Below are positions 19,045 to 26,876 of a stretch of DNA of 46,321 nucleotides, in pieces. Positions within the stretch are counted from its first letter, which is position 1. The number at the start of each line of letters is the position of its first letter. The stretch comes from Deltaproteobacteria bacterium HGW-Deltaproteobacteria-14 (lineage in GTDB: Bacteria > Myxococcota_A > UBA9042 > PHBI01), in the NCBI GenBank assembly GCA_002841945.1, contig PHBI01000027.1, positions 1-46,321 on the forward strand, given 5' to 3'. Below the pieces are notes generated by a model that worked only from the letters and a program-made list of their open reading frames with translations, was not told where the DNA came from and did no database searches. Made by a program: the position numbers and the translations under genes.

Positions 19045-20841
19045 TCACAGATCCTCGGGCTCGCACTTGTAGTTGGGGCTCATCGCGTGGATGAGCGCGG
19101 CCTTGAAGGCGTCGGGGTCGGTCGCGGTGACGTCGATGTGGGCGCCGCCGCCGGCCTCGGCGATGCGGCGGTTGCTGGAGATCGCCGCGCTGTGGTCGGC
19201 CTGCAGCGTGATGACCGTGGTGCGGATGCTGATGGGCTGGCCGTCGGGGCTCGCGAGCGCGCCGTAGCCGCCGGAGTTGATCGCCGCGTACACCATGTCG
19301 GCGCCGGGGACGCTGCACATCCCGTCGACGCCGCAGACCGCGCCGCCGCGGCAGTCCTCGTCGGCGGTGCAGTCGAGGCCGAAGGCGAGGCGCCGGGCCT
19401 GCACCGTCGGGTTGAAGAAGTCGGCCTCGGTCTTGAACTGACTCTCCTCCCCGTCGGTGAACAGGATGATGAAGTCGTCGCGGCACTTGCGGTAGGGGTC
19501 GACGCAGACGTCGTCTTTGCACAGATAGCCGACCGAGCCGCAGTCGGCGCTGCGGGCGCAGGGCTTGCCGTCCACGCGCACGAAGCGGCGGAAGTACTCG
19601 CCGGCGTAGAAGAGGCTCTTGCCGAGCGGCGTCTCGCCCCCGGCCCGGAGCTCGTCGTTGGAGTGGCGAAAGCAGCGCCCCTCGCCGTTGACGGTGCCGC
19701 AGCGCCCCCCCGCGCAGTCCGCGCTGGTGGTACACGGGGCGTCGGTCGCCGAGAGGCTCTCGACGTTGTCGAGCCAGCTCAGGATCTTCTGGGAGTTGTC
19801 GAGGCTGTTGCGGGGCGGGAACGGGACCACGAACGCCTGGGACATGCCCGCGTCGAACCAGCCGCCGGGCGCCGTGGCGCTGGCCCCGTCGTCGCCGGCG
19901 ATCTTGCCGCCCTCGATCGGCGCGTACCACCCGAGCCAGCAGTTCTGGCCGTTGGTCGCCGACTCGCGCTGCGGGAAGCGCTGCAGGGCGAACTGCGCGA
20001 AGCCGCCGATGGCCTGGTTCACGCCGTCGGCGTAGACCGCCTTGGAGAGCCCGAACAGCGTCAGCGGGTCGCTCGGGTCGTCGCACACCGGCCACGGCTG
20101 CACGCACGGCCCGTGGTTGCCGTCGTCGCACTGGATGGGCGTCCCCGAGGCCAGGCACTCGCCGCCGTCGGGGTCGCTGCACGCCTGGCCGCCGGGGCAG
20201 GGGCTCAGCCCGGCGCCGCAGTCGATGCCGGTCGGGATCGACGGCACGATGTAGTCGTGCATCGATCCCGAGGTGTCGAAGATCAGCAGCACGTTGTGCC
20301 GGATCGTCTCGCACTTGCCCTCGTAGCAGGCGCGGCCCGCCGCACAGCGCTCCACGGTCTCCTCGGTGCCGTTCATGTTGCACCGCAAAACGCTGGCGTC
20401 GACGCACTCGCTGTGACCCGCGTCACAGATCACCGGCTCGCAGCTCGTTCGGATCCCGCTCTGCACACAGACCGCGTCGGAGGGGCACGGGTCCGGGGTG
20501 TAGAAGCCGCCGCTCACCTCGCCGACCCGGGTCGCGTGGGGCGCCTCGCAGCTCTCGCGGCTGCCGTCGGGGTTGCAGCGTGAGATGTCCGCGACGCAGT
20601 CGACGCAGATGAACGAGGTCGTCTCGCAGAAGGTGCCGCTCGGGCAGCCGGGCTCGGCGGCGCGCGGGTCGCAGTAGGTGTAGCCGCTGGCGGCGTCGAC
20701 GCCGTCGGGGACGAACAGGTCGCTCGCGGTGTCGCCGTCCTGCGCGCCGGCGTCGGTCGGCGGCGCCAGCTTGTCGACGCCGCAGCCGTGGCCGGCGAGG
20801 GCGGCGATGACGCCGAGGATGACGAGGTTCTGTCTATGCAC
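19045..20841 (-). CDS. VWA-domain lipoprotein with cysteine-rich insertions
   Basis: A 598-residue exported lipoprotein. The signal ends in LAGHGC, followed by an acidic Asp/Ala/Gly tether containing VPDGVDAA. Residues about 55-180 are cysteine-rich. The VWA domain starts near 183 with LLIFDTSGSM (Asp189, Ser191, Ser193, an intact metal site), continues with GGETPLGKSL and has ILFTDGEES. It is unusually long, about 415 residues, because cysteine-rich loops are inserted (for example CTTSADCAGGRCG, CARSADCGSVGYLC and CTADEDCRGGAVCG). Such proteins are likely surface adhesion or ligand-binding factors. The start is GTG at 20841, with GGGGGA four bases upstream. It is on the same strand as the cysteine-rich giant and shares its tether style. 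Confidence 0.88.
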   Translation of the reverse strand: MHRQNLVILGVIAALAGHGCGVDKLAPPTDAGAQDGDTASDLFVPDGVDAASGYTYCDPRAAEPGCPSGTFCETTSFICVDCVADISRCNPDGSRESCEAPHATRVGEVSGGFYTPDPCPSDAVCVQSGIRTSCEPVICDAGHSECVDASVLRCNMNGTEETVERCAAGRACYEGKCETIRHNVLLIFDTSGSMHDYIVPSIPTGIDCGAGLSPCPGGQACSDPDGGECLASGTPIQCDDGNHGPCVQPWPVCDDPSDPLTLFGLSKAVYADGVNQAIGGFAQFALQRFPQRESATNGQNCWLGWYAPIEGGKIAGDDGASATAPGGWFDAGMSQAFVVPFPPRNSLDNSQKILSWLDNVESLSATDAPCTTSADCAGGRCGTVNGEGRCFRHSNDELRAGGETPLGKSLFYAGEYFRRFVRVDGKPCARSADCGSVGYLCKDDVCVDPYRKCRDDFIILFTDGEESQFKTEADFFNPTVQARRLAFGLDCTADEDCRGGAVCGVDGMCSVPGADMVYAAINSGGYGALASPDGQPISIRTTVITLQADHSAAISSNRRIAEAGGGAHIDVTATDPDAFKAALIHAMSPNYKCEPEDL

Positions 20842-20903
20842 GCGTCCCCCAGGGCTGACCAGCGCCGCAGTCTACGAACGATGACCGGTCGATTGAAGTC
20901 TCT

Positions 20904-21611
20904 TCAGTCCGCCGCGAGCTCGAGGATCGCGCCGCTCTGGGCGAGGCGGAGCCCGGTCACGAGGTCCACCAAGCGCGCCGCCGCCGCCGTGGGCGGGGTG
21001 TGCATCGAGGTGTCCGCCCCCCGCTGGGCCGCCGTGAGCATGTCGGTGCGCACCATCCCGGGCGCGACGGCGACGCTGATGATCCCGTCACCCTCGTGCT
21101 CGAGCGCGGCGAGCTTGGCGAGCCCCTCGACCGCGTGCTTCGAGGCGCAGTAGACGCCGTAGCCGGGGACGGCGGCGTGGCCGAGGTAGCTCGTGAGCCA
21201 GACGACCCGCCCGCCCCGCGCGCGGAGCGCTCCGATGGCGCCCACGAACAGGCGCAGCTGGGCGTCGACGTTGATCTCCATGGCGTCGCGGAAGGCGCTG
21301 AAGTCCGTGGCGGCGAGCGGCTCCATCGGGCCGAGGACCGCCGCGTTCAAGACGAGCGCGTCGAGCCCTCCCAGCGCGTCGGCCGCCGCGGCGAGGCGCC
21401 GCCCGAGGGTCGGGTCCCGCAGATCCCCGGCGACCGCCACCGCCTGTCCCGGCAGCGCCGCGCACACCTCGCGCGCCGCCGCCTCGCTGCGGGCGTGGGC
21501 GACGACGGTCGCTCCGGCCCGCGAGAACGCCTCCGCCAGGGCGCGCCCGATCCCCCGGCTGCAGCCGGTGATCGCGACCACCCACCCCTTCGCTTGCATG
21601 TCCTTGGTCAT
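20904..21611 (-). CDS. Short-chain dehydrogenase/reductase
   Basis: A 235-residue classical SDR. TGCSRGIG forms the NAD(P) loop, NAAV replaces the usual NNAG, LTSYLG holds the catalytic Ser, and YCASK provides Tyr and Lys. After PGMVRTDM the C-terminus is short. The start is uncertain: ATG 21611 or ATG 21599. A TATAGG just upstream on the same strand would make 21611 nearly leaderless. The gene is divergent from the M20 deacetylase gene with 48 bases between. Substrate unknown. The stop codon lies in a small TGAAG-N3-CTTCA inverted repeat. Confidence 0.88.
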   Translation of the reverse strand: MTKDMQAKGWVVAITGCSRGIGRALAEAFSRAGATVVAHARSEAAAREVCAALPGQAVAVAGDLRDPTLGRRLAAAADALGGLDALVLNAAVLGPMEPLAATDFSAFRDAMEINVDAQLRLFVGAIGALRARGGRVVWLTSYLGHAAVPGYGVYCASKHAVEGLAKLAALEHEGDGIISVAVAPGMVRTDMLTAAQRGADTSMHTPPTAAAARLVDLVTGLRLAQSGAILELAAD

Positions 21612-21659
21612 GAGGGCCCTATAACACTGTCTCCACACCACGCACCGGGGTTTGTTCGC

Positions 21660-22712
21660 GTGACCGCCACCGACCTTGACGCCTTCGCCACCTTCGTCCC
21701 GACCCCCGAGCGGGTCGCCCAGGCCGCAGACCAACTGGTGCGGCTCGTCGACGCCGACAGCACGTCGGGCGCCGAGGAGCCCGCGGTCGCGGTCGCGGCG
21801 GCGATCTGCGACGAGCTCGGCCTCGCCGCGCGCCGGCTGCCGGTGGCGCCCGGGCGCGACAACCTGCTCGTCGGGGCCGCCGACGCCCCGGTGATGCTGT
21901 GTACCCACCTCGACACGGTGCCGCCGTTCATCCCGGCGCGGCGCGACGCGACCCACATCCACGGGCGCGGCGCGTGCGACGCCAAGGGGGTGGCGGTCGC
22001 GATGCTCCACGCGCTGCGCTTGCTGCAGGACGAGAGCCGCCTCGACGGTCGCGTGTGCTGCCTGCTGGTGGTGGGCGAGGAGGCGGACCACAGCGGCGCC
22101 AAGGCCGCGGTGGCGGCGGGGTTGCGCCCGCGGGTGGTGATCCTGGGCGAGCCGTGCGGGCTCGCGCCGGCGGTGGCGCAGAAGGGGCTCTTGAAGCTCG
22201 CGCTGGCCGCGTCCGGCAACGCCGGGCACTCGGCCTATCCCGAGCTCGGCACCTCCGCGGTCCACGTGCTGCTCGACGCCCTCTACGCGCTGCGCCACGC
22301 CGCCCTCCCGCAGGACGACCTGCTCGGGGAGACCACGGTCAACGTCGGCGAGCTCCACGGCGGCGTCGCCGCCAACGTCATCGCGCCCGAGGCGCACGCG
22401 ACGGTGCTGATACGCTGCGCGGCGCCGGTGGACGCGGTCCTCGAGGCGGTGCGTGACCTGGTGCCGCCCGCCATCGCCCTGACCGAGCTGAGCCGCGCGG
22501 AGCCGCGGGAGTTCGCCACCGGCGGCGGGGCGACGGGGCCGGCGGTGCCGTTCAACACCGACGCCAACTGGCTCGCGGCGACCGGGGCCGAGCTGATGCT
22601 GCTCGGCCCCGGCGACATGCGCTGCGCCCACGCCGCCCACGAGCACCTCGCCGTCGCCGACCTCGCCGCCGGCATCACCGCCTACGCCAGGACCGCGGCC
22701 CGCCTGCTGTGA
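21660..22712 (+). CDS. M20-family metallo-deacetylase (ArgE/DapE/LysK-like)
   Basis: A 350-residue zinc-dependent hydrolase of the M20 family, which removes acyl groups from amino acids such as N-acetylornithine or N-succinyl-diaminopimelate. The metal ligands follow family order: THLDTVPP (His, Asp), GRGACDAKG (bridging Asp), GEEADHSG (catalytic and ligand Glu), LGEPCG (Glu) and a late HAAHEHL (His). GHSAYPELG marks the lid domain substrate region. Length and motifs fit ArgE, DapE or LysK equally, and no other arginine or lysine gene is nearby, so I give no symbol. The likely start is GTG 21660; upstream in-frame sequence overlaps the divergent SDR gene and is not family-like. Confidence 0.88.
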   Translation: MTATDLDAFATFVPTPERVAQAADQLVRLVDADSTSGAEEPAVAVAAAICDELGLAARRLPVAPGRDNLLVGAADAPVMLCTHLDTVPPFIPARRDATHIHGRGACDAKGVAVAMLHALRLLQDESRLDGRVCCLLVVGEEADHSGAKAAVAAGLRPRVVILGEPCGLAPAVAQKGLLKLALAASGNAGHSAYPELGTSAVHVLLDALYALRHAALPQDDLLGETTVNVGELHGGVAANVIAPEAHATVLIRCAAPVDAVLEAVRDLVPPAIALTELSRAEPREFATGGGATGPAVPFNTDANWLAATGAELMLLGPGDMRCAHAAHEHLAVADLAAGITAYARTAARLL

Positions 22713-22749
22713 GCTGAGACCCGCGCTCACCCCCGCGACTGATCAAATG

Positions 22750-22930
22750 CGCTCGCTCCGGGGCGCCTCGGTGGAACGCCTCGCGCATCCCACCGTGACT
22801 ACGCTCGCAAGCTCGCTACGTCGCGGCGGGAACCCTCTGCGCGAGACGTTCCAGGCGCCCCTCCGCTCGCTTCCCCCGCCGCCTTCGGCGCCCCCGCTGG
22901 CGCGGGGGGGTGTGTCGGCTTCGCCGACGG
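22750..22930 (+). repeat. Dispersed intergenic repeat, long copy
   Basis: This GC-rich element occupies most of the 312-base gap between the M20 gene and ileS. Its left end (about 22750-22792, including GGGGCGCCT, GGTGGAACG and GCGCATCCCA) and right end (GTCGGCTTCGCCGAC, a hairpin at about 22914-22928) recur in reverse orientation at 35567-35633. The two ends are separated here by roughly 110 extra bases. No protein is supported. The rest of the gap holds the ileS promoter. Confidence 0.6.
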
Positions 22931-22962
22931 GGCCAGCACGCTCCCGCCCACGCCGCAATCCA

Positions 22963-22990
22963 TTGACTACGTGGGATCCACGCGTATCCT
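22963..22990 (+). promoter_or_regulatory. Sigma70-type promoter of ileS
   Basis: TTGACT is followed after 16 bases by TATCCT, 34 bases before the ileS ATG. Five of six bases match the -35 consensus and four of six the -10. The position is right for a short leader. It is the first non-repeat sequence after the dispersed element. Confidence 0.6.
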
Positions 22991-23024
22991 CGCTCGGCCA
23001 TAAACCCCGTCCGAGGCGCCCACG

Positions 23025-26000
23025 ATGCCGTTCGACAAGGTCCCGCAGAAGATCGACTTCCCCGCCGGAGAGAAGCAGGTGCTCGCCTTCTGGAGGGAGC
23101 ACGGCATCTTCGACAAGACCCTGGCGAAGAACGACGGCGCCGAGACCTTCGTCTTCTTCGAGGGCCCGCCGACCGCCAACGGCACGCCCCACAACGGCCA
23201 CGTCCTGACCCGCGTCATCAAGGACCTGTTCCCGCGCTACAAGACCATGCGCGGCTACAACGTCCCGCGAAAGGCCGGCTGGGACACCCACGGCCTGCCG
23301 GTCGAGGTCGAGGTCGAGAAAGAGCTCGGCATCCACGGCAAGGAGGCCATCCAGGAGTACGGCGTCGAGGCCTTCACCAAGAAGTGCATCGAGAGCGTCT
23401 TTCGCTACACCGACGCCTGGCGCGAGCTGACCGAGCGCATCGGCTTCTGGGTCGACCTCGACGCCGCCTACGTCACCTACCACCAGTCCTACGTCGAGTC
23501 GGTCTGGTGGGCCCTGTCGCGCCTCTTCGACAAGGGCCTGCTCTACCAGGGCCACAAGATCGTCTGGTGGTGGCCGCAGGGTGGCACCGCGCTGTCGGCC
23601 GGCGAGGTGGGCCTCGGCTACAAGGAGGTCGACGACCCGTCGATCTACGTCCGCTTCCCGGTCGTCGGCCGCGCCGGCACCTCGATCCTCGCGTGGACGA
23701 CGACCCCGTGGACGCTCCCGTCCAACACCGCCGTCGCGGTCCACAACGACATCACCTACGCCTTCGTCAAGCACGAGGACGAGACCCTCATCGTGGCCGC
23801 CGACCTCGCCGACAAGCTCGTCGGTGGCGGCACCGTCCTCGAGACCGTCCCCGGCTCGGCCCTGGTCGGCCTCTCCTACAGCCCGCCGTTCTCCTACGCC
23901 GAGCCCACCGGCGGCCGCGCCTTCGAGGTCATCGCCGCCGACTTCGTCACCGAGGAGACCGGCAGCGGCCTCGTCCACGTCGCCCCGGCGTTCGGCGAGG
24001 AGGACTTCAAGATCGCCCACGAGCGCGGCATCGGGATGCTGCAGCTCGTCGACGCCGAGGGCCGCTTCGACGCCCGCGTCACCGACTTCGCCGGCCGCTT
24101 CTGCAAGGAGGCCGACCGCGACATCATCCGCAACCTCCGCGCCCGCGGCGTCCTCTTCAAGGAAGAGAGCTACCGCCACAACTACCCCTTCTGCTGGCGC
24201 GCCGACACCGACCCGCTCATCCAGTACGCGCGCCCGGCGTGGTTCATCCGCACGACCGACGTCACCAAGCAGGCCATCGCCAACAACCAGCAGATCAACT
24301 GGATCCCCGAGCACATCAAGGACGGCCGCTTCGGCGACTGGCTCCGCAACAACGTCGACTGGGCGCTGTCGCGCGAGCGCTTCTGGGGGACGCCGCTCAA
24401 CATCTGGACCTGCGACGCCTGCGAGACCCGCGTCGCGCCGCCGTCCGTCGCCGACATCGAGCGCCGCAACCCGGAGGCGTTCGTCGCCTTCGCCGCCGCC
24501 AAGGCCGCCGACCCCGAGCTCAGCGAGCACCTCAAGGTGCACAAGCCCTGGATCGACCAGGTCACGCTCCCCTGCGAGGCCTGCGGCGGCACCATGCACC
24601 GCGTCCCCGAGGTCATCGACTGCTGGTTCGACTCGGGCTGTATGCCGTTCGCCCAGTGGGGCTACCCCCACCAGGGCAAGGAGGCCTTCGAGGCCGCCTG
24701 GCCCGCGGACTTCATCAGCGAGGCCGTCGACCAGACCCGCGGCTGGTTCTACAGCCTCCTCATGATCTCGACGCTGCTGTTCGAGGACACCGAGCTGCCG
24801 CACCCGTTCAAGACCTGCATCGTGCTCGGCCACGTCACCGACAAGCACGGCAAGAAGGAGTCGAAGTCGAAGGGCAACTACACCCCCCCCGACGAGATCC
24901 TCGAGTCCGACGGCGCCGACGCGATGCGCTGGTACTTCTACGCGGCCAACCCGCCGTGGAACAACACCCGCTACTCCCCCGAGGCCGTGCGCCTGGGCCA
25001 GCAGGAGTTCCTGCTCAAGATCCGCAACGTCTACGCCTTCTTCGCCATCTACGCGAACATCGACGGCTTCTGGCCGACCACGACCCCGAGGCGGCCCGTC
25101 GCCGCGCGCGCCCAGCTCGACCGCTGGATCGTCGGCGAGCTCCACATGACGCTCCGCGACGTCACGTCGCTGATGGACGACTATCGCCTCTACGACGCCG
25201 CGCAGCGCCTCATCGCCCTCGCCGACGCCCTGTCCAACTGGTACGTCCGCCGCTCCCGCGCCCGCTTCTGGGCCAAGGAGCAGACCGCCGACAAGTGGGA
25301 CGCCTACCACACCCTGTGGGAGGTCCTGACCGGCATCGCCACCATGTCGGCGCCCTTCGTGCCGTTCATCAGCGAGGAGATCCACCAGAACCTGGTGCGC
25401 AACCCGTACCCCGACGCCCCCGAGAGCGTTCACCTCGCCGACTGGCAGGCGTTCGACCCGGCGCTCATCGACGATGATCTGTCGCTCGAGATGAAGACCG
25501 TGCGCGACGTCGTGAGCCTCGGCCTGCAGACCCGCGCGAGCTACAAGCTCAAGGTCCGCCAGCCGCTCAACATGGTCGAGATCGTCCTCGGCCACGCCGA
25601 CCTCACCGCCCGCGTCGAGCCGTACTCCGAGCTCATCGCCGACGAGCTCAACGTCAAGCGCGTCCTCTTCACCCAGGACGCCGGCGACCTCGTCAGCTAC
25701 GCGGTCAAGCCGAACTACCGCGCCCTCGGGCCGGTCTTCGGCAAGCGCATGCCCGAGGTGCGCACCGCGCTCGACGCCGTCGCCCCCGAGCAGGTGCGCC
25801 GCGAGCTCGCCGCGACCGGCGAGTTCCACCTCCGCCTCGGCGCCGACGAGGTCTTCACCCTGTCCAGCGAGCACGTCCAGGTGACGGTCCAGGCCAAGGA
25901 GGGCTACGCGGCCTCGGGCGGCGCGGCCGGCGTGGTGATCCTCGAGGAGGCGCTCAACGACGCGCTGATCGCCGAGGGGCGCGCGCGCGAGGTCACGAGC

Positions 26001-26231
26001 CGCATCCAGGCGCTCCGCAAGCAGGCGGACCTCGACTACACCGACCGCATCACCGTGGCCCTGACCGGCGACGCCGAGGTCATGGCGGCCTGCGAGGCGT
26101 GGCGCGACTACATCGCCCGCGAGACCCTCGCCGACGCCGTGACGATCGGCGGAGCTCCCGCCGCTGCGGCGCACACGACCGATTTCCAGGTGGACGGCGC
26201 GGACGTCGCCGCCGGGATCTCACCGGTTTAG
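23025..26231 (+). CDS. ileS: Isoleucyl-tRNA synthetase, long form
   Basis: A 1068-residue class I aminoacyl-tRNA synthetase that charges tRNA-Ile. The HIGH motif is HNGH at residues 56-59 within PPTANGTPHNGH. The editing domain contains TTPWTLPSN. A Cys-x2-Cys pair (CDACE) and another (CEACGG) lie before DCWFDSGCMPFAQWGY. The KMSKS loop reads KESKS (611-615), with Glu in place of Met. The anticodon-binding helices follow DRWIVGEL. Length and the long C-terminal extension fit the eukaryote-like IleRS type 2 group, which as a class tends to tolerate mupirocin; assignment to that group is by recollection. It is the only ileS visible and appears intact, with its own promoter. Confidence 0.95.
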   Translation: MPFDKVPQKIDFPAGEKQVLAFWREHGIFDKTLAKNDGAETFVFFEGPPTANGTPHNGHVLTRVIKDLFPRYKTMRGYNVPRKAGWDTHGLPVEVEVEKELGIHGKEAIQEYGVEAFTKKCIESVFRYTDAWRELTERIGFWVDLDAAYVTYHQSYVESVWWALSRLFDKGLLYQGHKIVWWWPQGGTALSAGEVGLGYKEVDDPSIYVRFPVVGRAGTSILAWTTTPWTLPSNTAVAVHNDITYAFVKHEDETLIVAADLADKLVGGGTVLETVPGSALVGLSYSPPFSYAEPTGGRAFEVIAADFVTEETGSGLVHVAPAFGEEDFKIAHERGIGMLQLVDAEGRFDARVTDFAGRFCKEADRDIIRNLRARGVLFKEESYRHNYPFCWRADTDPLIQYARPAWFIRTTDVTKQAIANNQQINWIPEHIKDGRFGDWLRNNVDWALSRERFWGTPLNIWTCDACETRVAPPSVADIERRNPEAFVAFAAAKAADPELSEHLKVHKPWIDQVTLPCEACGGTMHRVPEVIDCWFDSGCMPFAQWGYPHQGKEAFEAAWPADFISEAVDQTRGWFYSLLMISTLLFEDTELPHPFKTCIVLGHVTDKHGKKESKSKGNYTPPDEILESDGADAMRWYFYAANPPWNNTRYSPEAVRLGQQEFLLKIRNVYAFFAIYANIDGFWPTTTPRRPVAARAQLDRWIVGELHMTLRDVTSLMDDYRLYDAAQRLIALADALSNWYVRRSRARFWAKEQTADKWDAYHTLWEVLTGIATMSAPFVPFISEEIHQNLVRNPYPDAPESVHLADWQAFDPALIDDDLSLEMKTVRDVVSLGLQTRASYKLKVRQPLNMVEIVLGHADLTARVEPYSELIADELNVKRVLFTQDAGDLVSYAVKPNYRALGPVFGKRMPEVRTALDAVAPEQVRRELAATGEFHLRLGADEVFTLSSEHVQVTVQAKEGYAASGGAAGVVILEEALNDALIAEGRAREVTSRIQALRKQADLDYTDRITVALTGDAEVMAACEAWRDYIARETLADAVTIGGAPAAAAHTTDFQVDGADVAAGISPV

Positions 26232-26249
26232 GTCGCCCCCGATAACCCT

Positions 26250-26278
26250 TTGCAAATCGCGGGGCGCCGCTGTTAGAT
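26250..26278 (+). promoter_or_regulatory. Possible promoter of the small lipoprotein gene
   Basis: TTGCAA is followed after 17 bases by TTAGAT, 34 bases before the ATG at 26312. The -10 match is weak. The 80-base gap after ileS makes a separate promoter plausible. Confidence 0.33.
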
Positions 26279-26311
26279 AGCGCCCTCGCCAGAGAGGAGC
26301 CGCCTAGACCG

Positions 26312-26803
26312 ATGGGACACAACGCACCGCAGTCGCTCGACAACGCCGCCGCGACCAGCCGCAAGGCCCTCCGCGTGAGCGGCCCGACCGCCCTGTTCAC
26401 CTTGGCCATCTTCTTCGTGGCGACGCTGTTCTCGGGGTGCTTCAACACCTACCAGCTCAGCCAGGAAGAGTTCGCCCGCCTGCAGTCGCAGGAGGAGATC
26501 CCGGTCACCGTGACCTCCGCCGGGGGCGAGAAGATCCTGGTGGACCGCGAGACGCAGATCTACGTCCGCTCGGTCGGCGGTCGCCGCTACCCGGTGACCC
26601 CGTTCAACTTCAAGATGACCCCGAGCCAGCTCGTGGCCTCCGATCGCGACACCCTGCTGGCGATCAACGAGGTCGATCAGTACGAGGTCGACCTGTTCAG
26701 CGACACCCAGACGATCCTGCTCATCAGCGCGGGCGTCGCCGCGGTCGCCGCGCTCATCGTGATCACCGCGGTGACGGCGGGCTCCAAGTCCTTCAACGAG
26801 TAG
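26312..26803 (+). CDS. Small predicted lipoprotein with C-terminal membrane helix
   Basis: 163 residues, not recognised. A long N-terminal region of about 25 residues precedes a hydrophobic stretch ending in the lipobox-like LFSGC, with Cys near residue 44. The middle (about 50-130) looks like a small beta-rich domain (EEIPVTVTSAGGEKILVDRE). Residues about 135-156 are strongly hydrophobic (ILLISAGVAAVAALIVITA), so the protein may be anchored at both ends. GAGAGGAG lies 13 or more bases upstream of the ATG, which is rather far for a ribosome site. It lies between ileS and the GT51 gene on the same strand; no functional link is evident. Confidence 0.7.
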   Translation: MGHNAPQSLDNAAATSRKALRVSGPTALFTLAIFFVATLFSGCFNTYQLSQEEFARLQSQEEIPVTVTSAGGEKILVDRETQIYVRSVGGRRYPVTPFNFKMTPSQLVASDRDTLLAINEVDQYEVDLFSDTQTILLISAGVAAVAALIVITAVTAGSKSFNE

Positions 26804-26876
26804 CGGCGGCGGCCCCCGCGCCTCGAGCGCGCGACGCGCGACGAATACGGCGGGGCGCGGACCCGTTCACAGCACG

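Noticed and set aside
21611..21660. Divergent sigma70 promoters in the 48-base gap between the SDR and M20 genes
   Set aside because: TATAAC/TATAGG hexamers exist on both strands, but no -35 match is seen at the right distance, so I do not annotate them.
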